From positions 1 through 7,295 of the forward strand of contig JASHSZ010000104.1 of NCBI GenBank assembly GCA_030040815.1: a stretch of DNA of 7,295 nucleotides, given 5' to 3'. Below the pieces are notes generated by a model, which was not told the DNA's origin, did no database searches, and worked only from the letters and a program-made list of their open reading frames with translations. The DNA comes from Streptosporangiaceae bacterium. Its GTDB lineage: Bacteria; Actinomycetota; Actinomycetes; Streptosporangiales; Streptosporangiaceae. Positions 6,362 to 7,295 of this stretch are shown here, piece by piece (within the stretch, counting starts at the first letter, position 1; every line of letters begins with the position of its first letter). A program made the position numbers and the translations under genes.

Positions 6362-7295
6362 CACGTGCGAGCCAGTCCCGCAGGCCGTCACCCAGCATGG
6401 TGAGGGCTACCACGACCACGACGATCGCAGCGCCCGGCGACACGATCTGCCACCAGTAGCCGTTGTCGATCAGCTGGGTCGCGGCGCCGAGCATGTCACC
6501 CCAGTCGACGGACGGGTACGGCACGCCGAGCCCCAGCCAGCTCAGCGCGGCCAGCAGCAGGATGGCGTTGGCGATCTGGAAGGTCACGTTGACCACGATC
6601 GTGCCCATGGCGTTCGGTGCGATGTGCCGCACGATGGCCCGCAGCCCGCCGCCACCCATCACGCGGGCGGCCTGGACGTACTCCCTGGACCGCAGCACCA
6701 GCGCCTCGCCGCGCACCAGCCGGGCGGTGCTCAGCCAGGAGGTGGCGGCGATGATCAAGATCAGCATGGTGGTCGACAGCCGGTACAGCGAGACGAGGAC
6801 CAGCAGCAGCACAATCGCCGGGATGGCGATGCCCGCGTCCACGATGCGCATCATGACGGCATCGATTGCGCCGCCCAGATAGCCGGCCGTGGCACCCCAC
6901 AACGACCCGAGCAGAGCTGCGAGCAGCCCGGCCGCCGCAGCGAGCTCCAGCGAGATCTGACCGCCCTTCATCAGCCTGCCGAGCTCGTCGTTCCCATCGT
7001 TGTCGGTGCCGAGCGGATGACCGGCGCGCGGCGACAGGTTCGCCTGGGACAAGAAGACGTGAGTCTGATCGGTGTGGTACACCGCCGGGCCGGCGAAGCA
7101 GAACAGGATCACGGCGACGATGATCAGGCCGCCGGCCGTGGCCAGCGGATGAGCGCGGAGCACGGACAGGACCCGGCGCGCGCGCCCGGCCGCCGCGGCG
7201 CGCAGGTCCGCCCCGGTCGGCTGCGCGACGGCGGGACCGGCGTGACGGCCGCGACTGCCGCGTACCGGTGCAGCCGGAGAGGATGCTGGCTCGGG
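6354..7295 (-). CDS. Permease of a dipeptide/oligopeptide/nickel-type ABC importer (DppC/OppC family), start beyond window
   Basis: This integral membrane subunit forms half of the translocation channel and would pair with a DppB-type permease expected just upstream. The frame is open to the window edge, so 313 residues are visible and the true start is not. GTG 7163 lies inside the conserved N-terminus (RRVLSVLRAHPLATAGG continues through it) and is unlikely to be the start. Numbered from GTG 7163, six membrane segments lie near 9-29, 74-95, 106-127, 131-148, 188-210 and 238-257. The family motif HPLGTDNDGND follows the first loop. The EAA coupling loop (EYVQAARVMGGGGLRAIVRHIAPN, about 161-184) contacts the ATPase. 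The C-terminus has the familiar LGDGLRDWL. The visible N-terminal tail is Ala/Pro/Arg-rich. It overlaps the fused ATPase gene by 8 bases and clearly belongs to the same operon. Confidence 0.93.
   Translation of the reverse strand, partial: PEPASSPAAPVRGSRGRHAGPAVAQPTGADLRAAAAGRARRVLSVLRAHPLATAGGLIIVAVILFCFAGPAVYHTDQTHVFLSQANLSPRAGHPLGTDNDGNDELGRLMKGGQISLELAAAAGLLAALLGSLWGATAGYLGGAIDAVMMRIVDAGIAIPAIVLLLVLVSLYRLSTTMLILIIAATSWLSTARLVRGEALVLRSREYVQAARVMGGGGLRAIVRHIAPNAMGTIVVNVTFQIANAILLLAALSWLGLGVPYPSVDWGDMLGAATQLIDNGYWWQIVSPGAAIVVVVVALTMLGDGLRDWLARDE

Overview
The window looks like chromosomal DNA from a high-G+C actinobacterium. G+C is high throughout, codon third positions are G/C-rich, GTG starts are common, and the sigma factor closely matches the HrdB/SigA type of Streptomyces and related actinobacteria. 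All real genes lie on the minus strand, so transcription runs from high to low coordinates. I see no RNA genes, insertion sequences, CRISPR arrays or plus-strand genes.

In transcription order the layout is as follows. (1) 7295-6354: the C-terminal inner-membrane permease (DppC type) of a peptide/nickel-class ABC importer; its start lies beyond the window edge. (2) 6361-4220: a single fused protein carrying both ATPase subunits (DppD-like plus DppF-like) of the same importer, overlapping the permease by 8 bases. Its binding protein and DppB-type permease would be expected just upstream, outside the window. (3) A roughly 100-200 base spacer with a GC-rich hairpin right after the transporter stop codon. 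(4) 4031-1884: a PAS-PAS-GAF-SpoIIE phosphatase, a soluble sensor of the kind that dephosphorylates anti-anti-sigma factors. Its start region is odd: the only good ribosome-binding site precedes a 12-codon ORF that ends on a GTGA overlap with an in-frame GTG. (5) A 329-base gap (1883-1555) with overlapping inverted repeats and one doubtful 106-codon ORF. (6) 1554-1: the principal sigma factor RpoD/HrdB, cut at the window edge just before region 4.

The transporter genes clearly form one translationally coupled unit. The phosphatase and rpoD are co-directional neighbours, and read-through from one to the other is possible. The phosphatase has no kinase, anti-sigma or STAS partner in view, so a functional link with RpoD is only a hypothesis. 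I did not find a convincing new system. The points most worth a second look are the start region of the phosphatase gene, the gap in front of rpoD, and the rpoD N-terminal extension.
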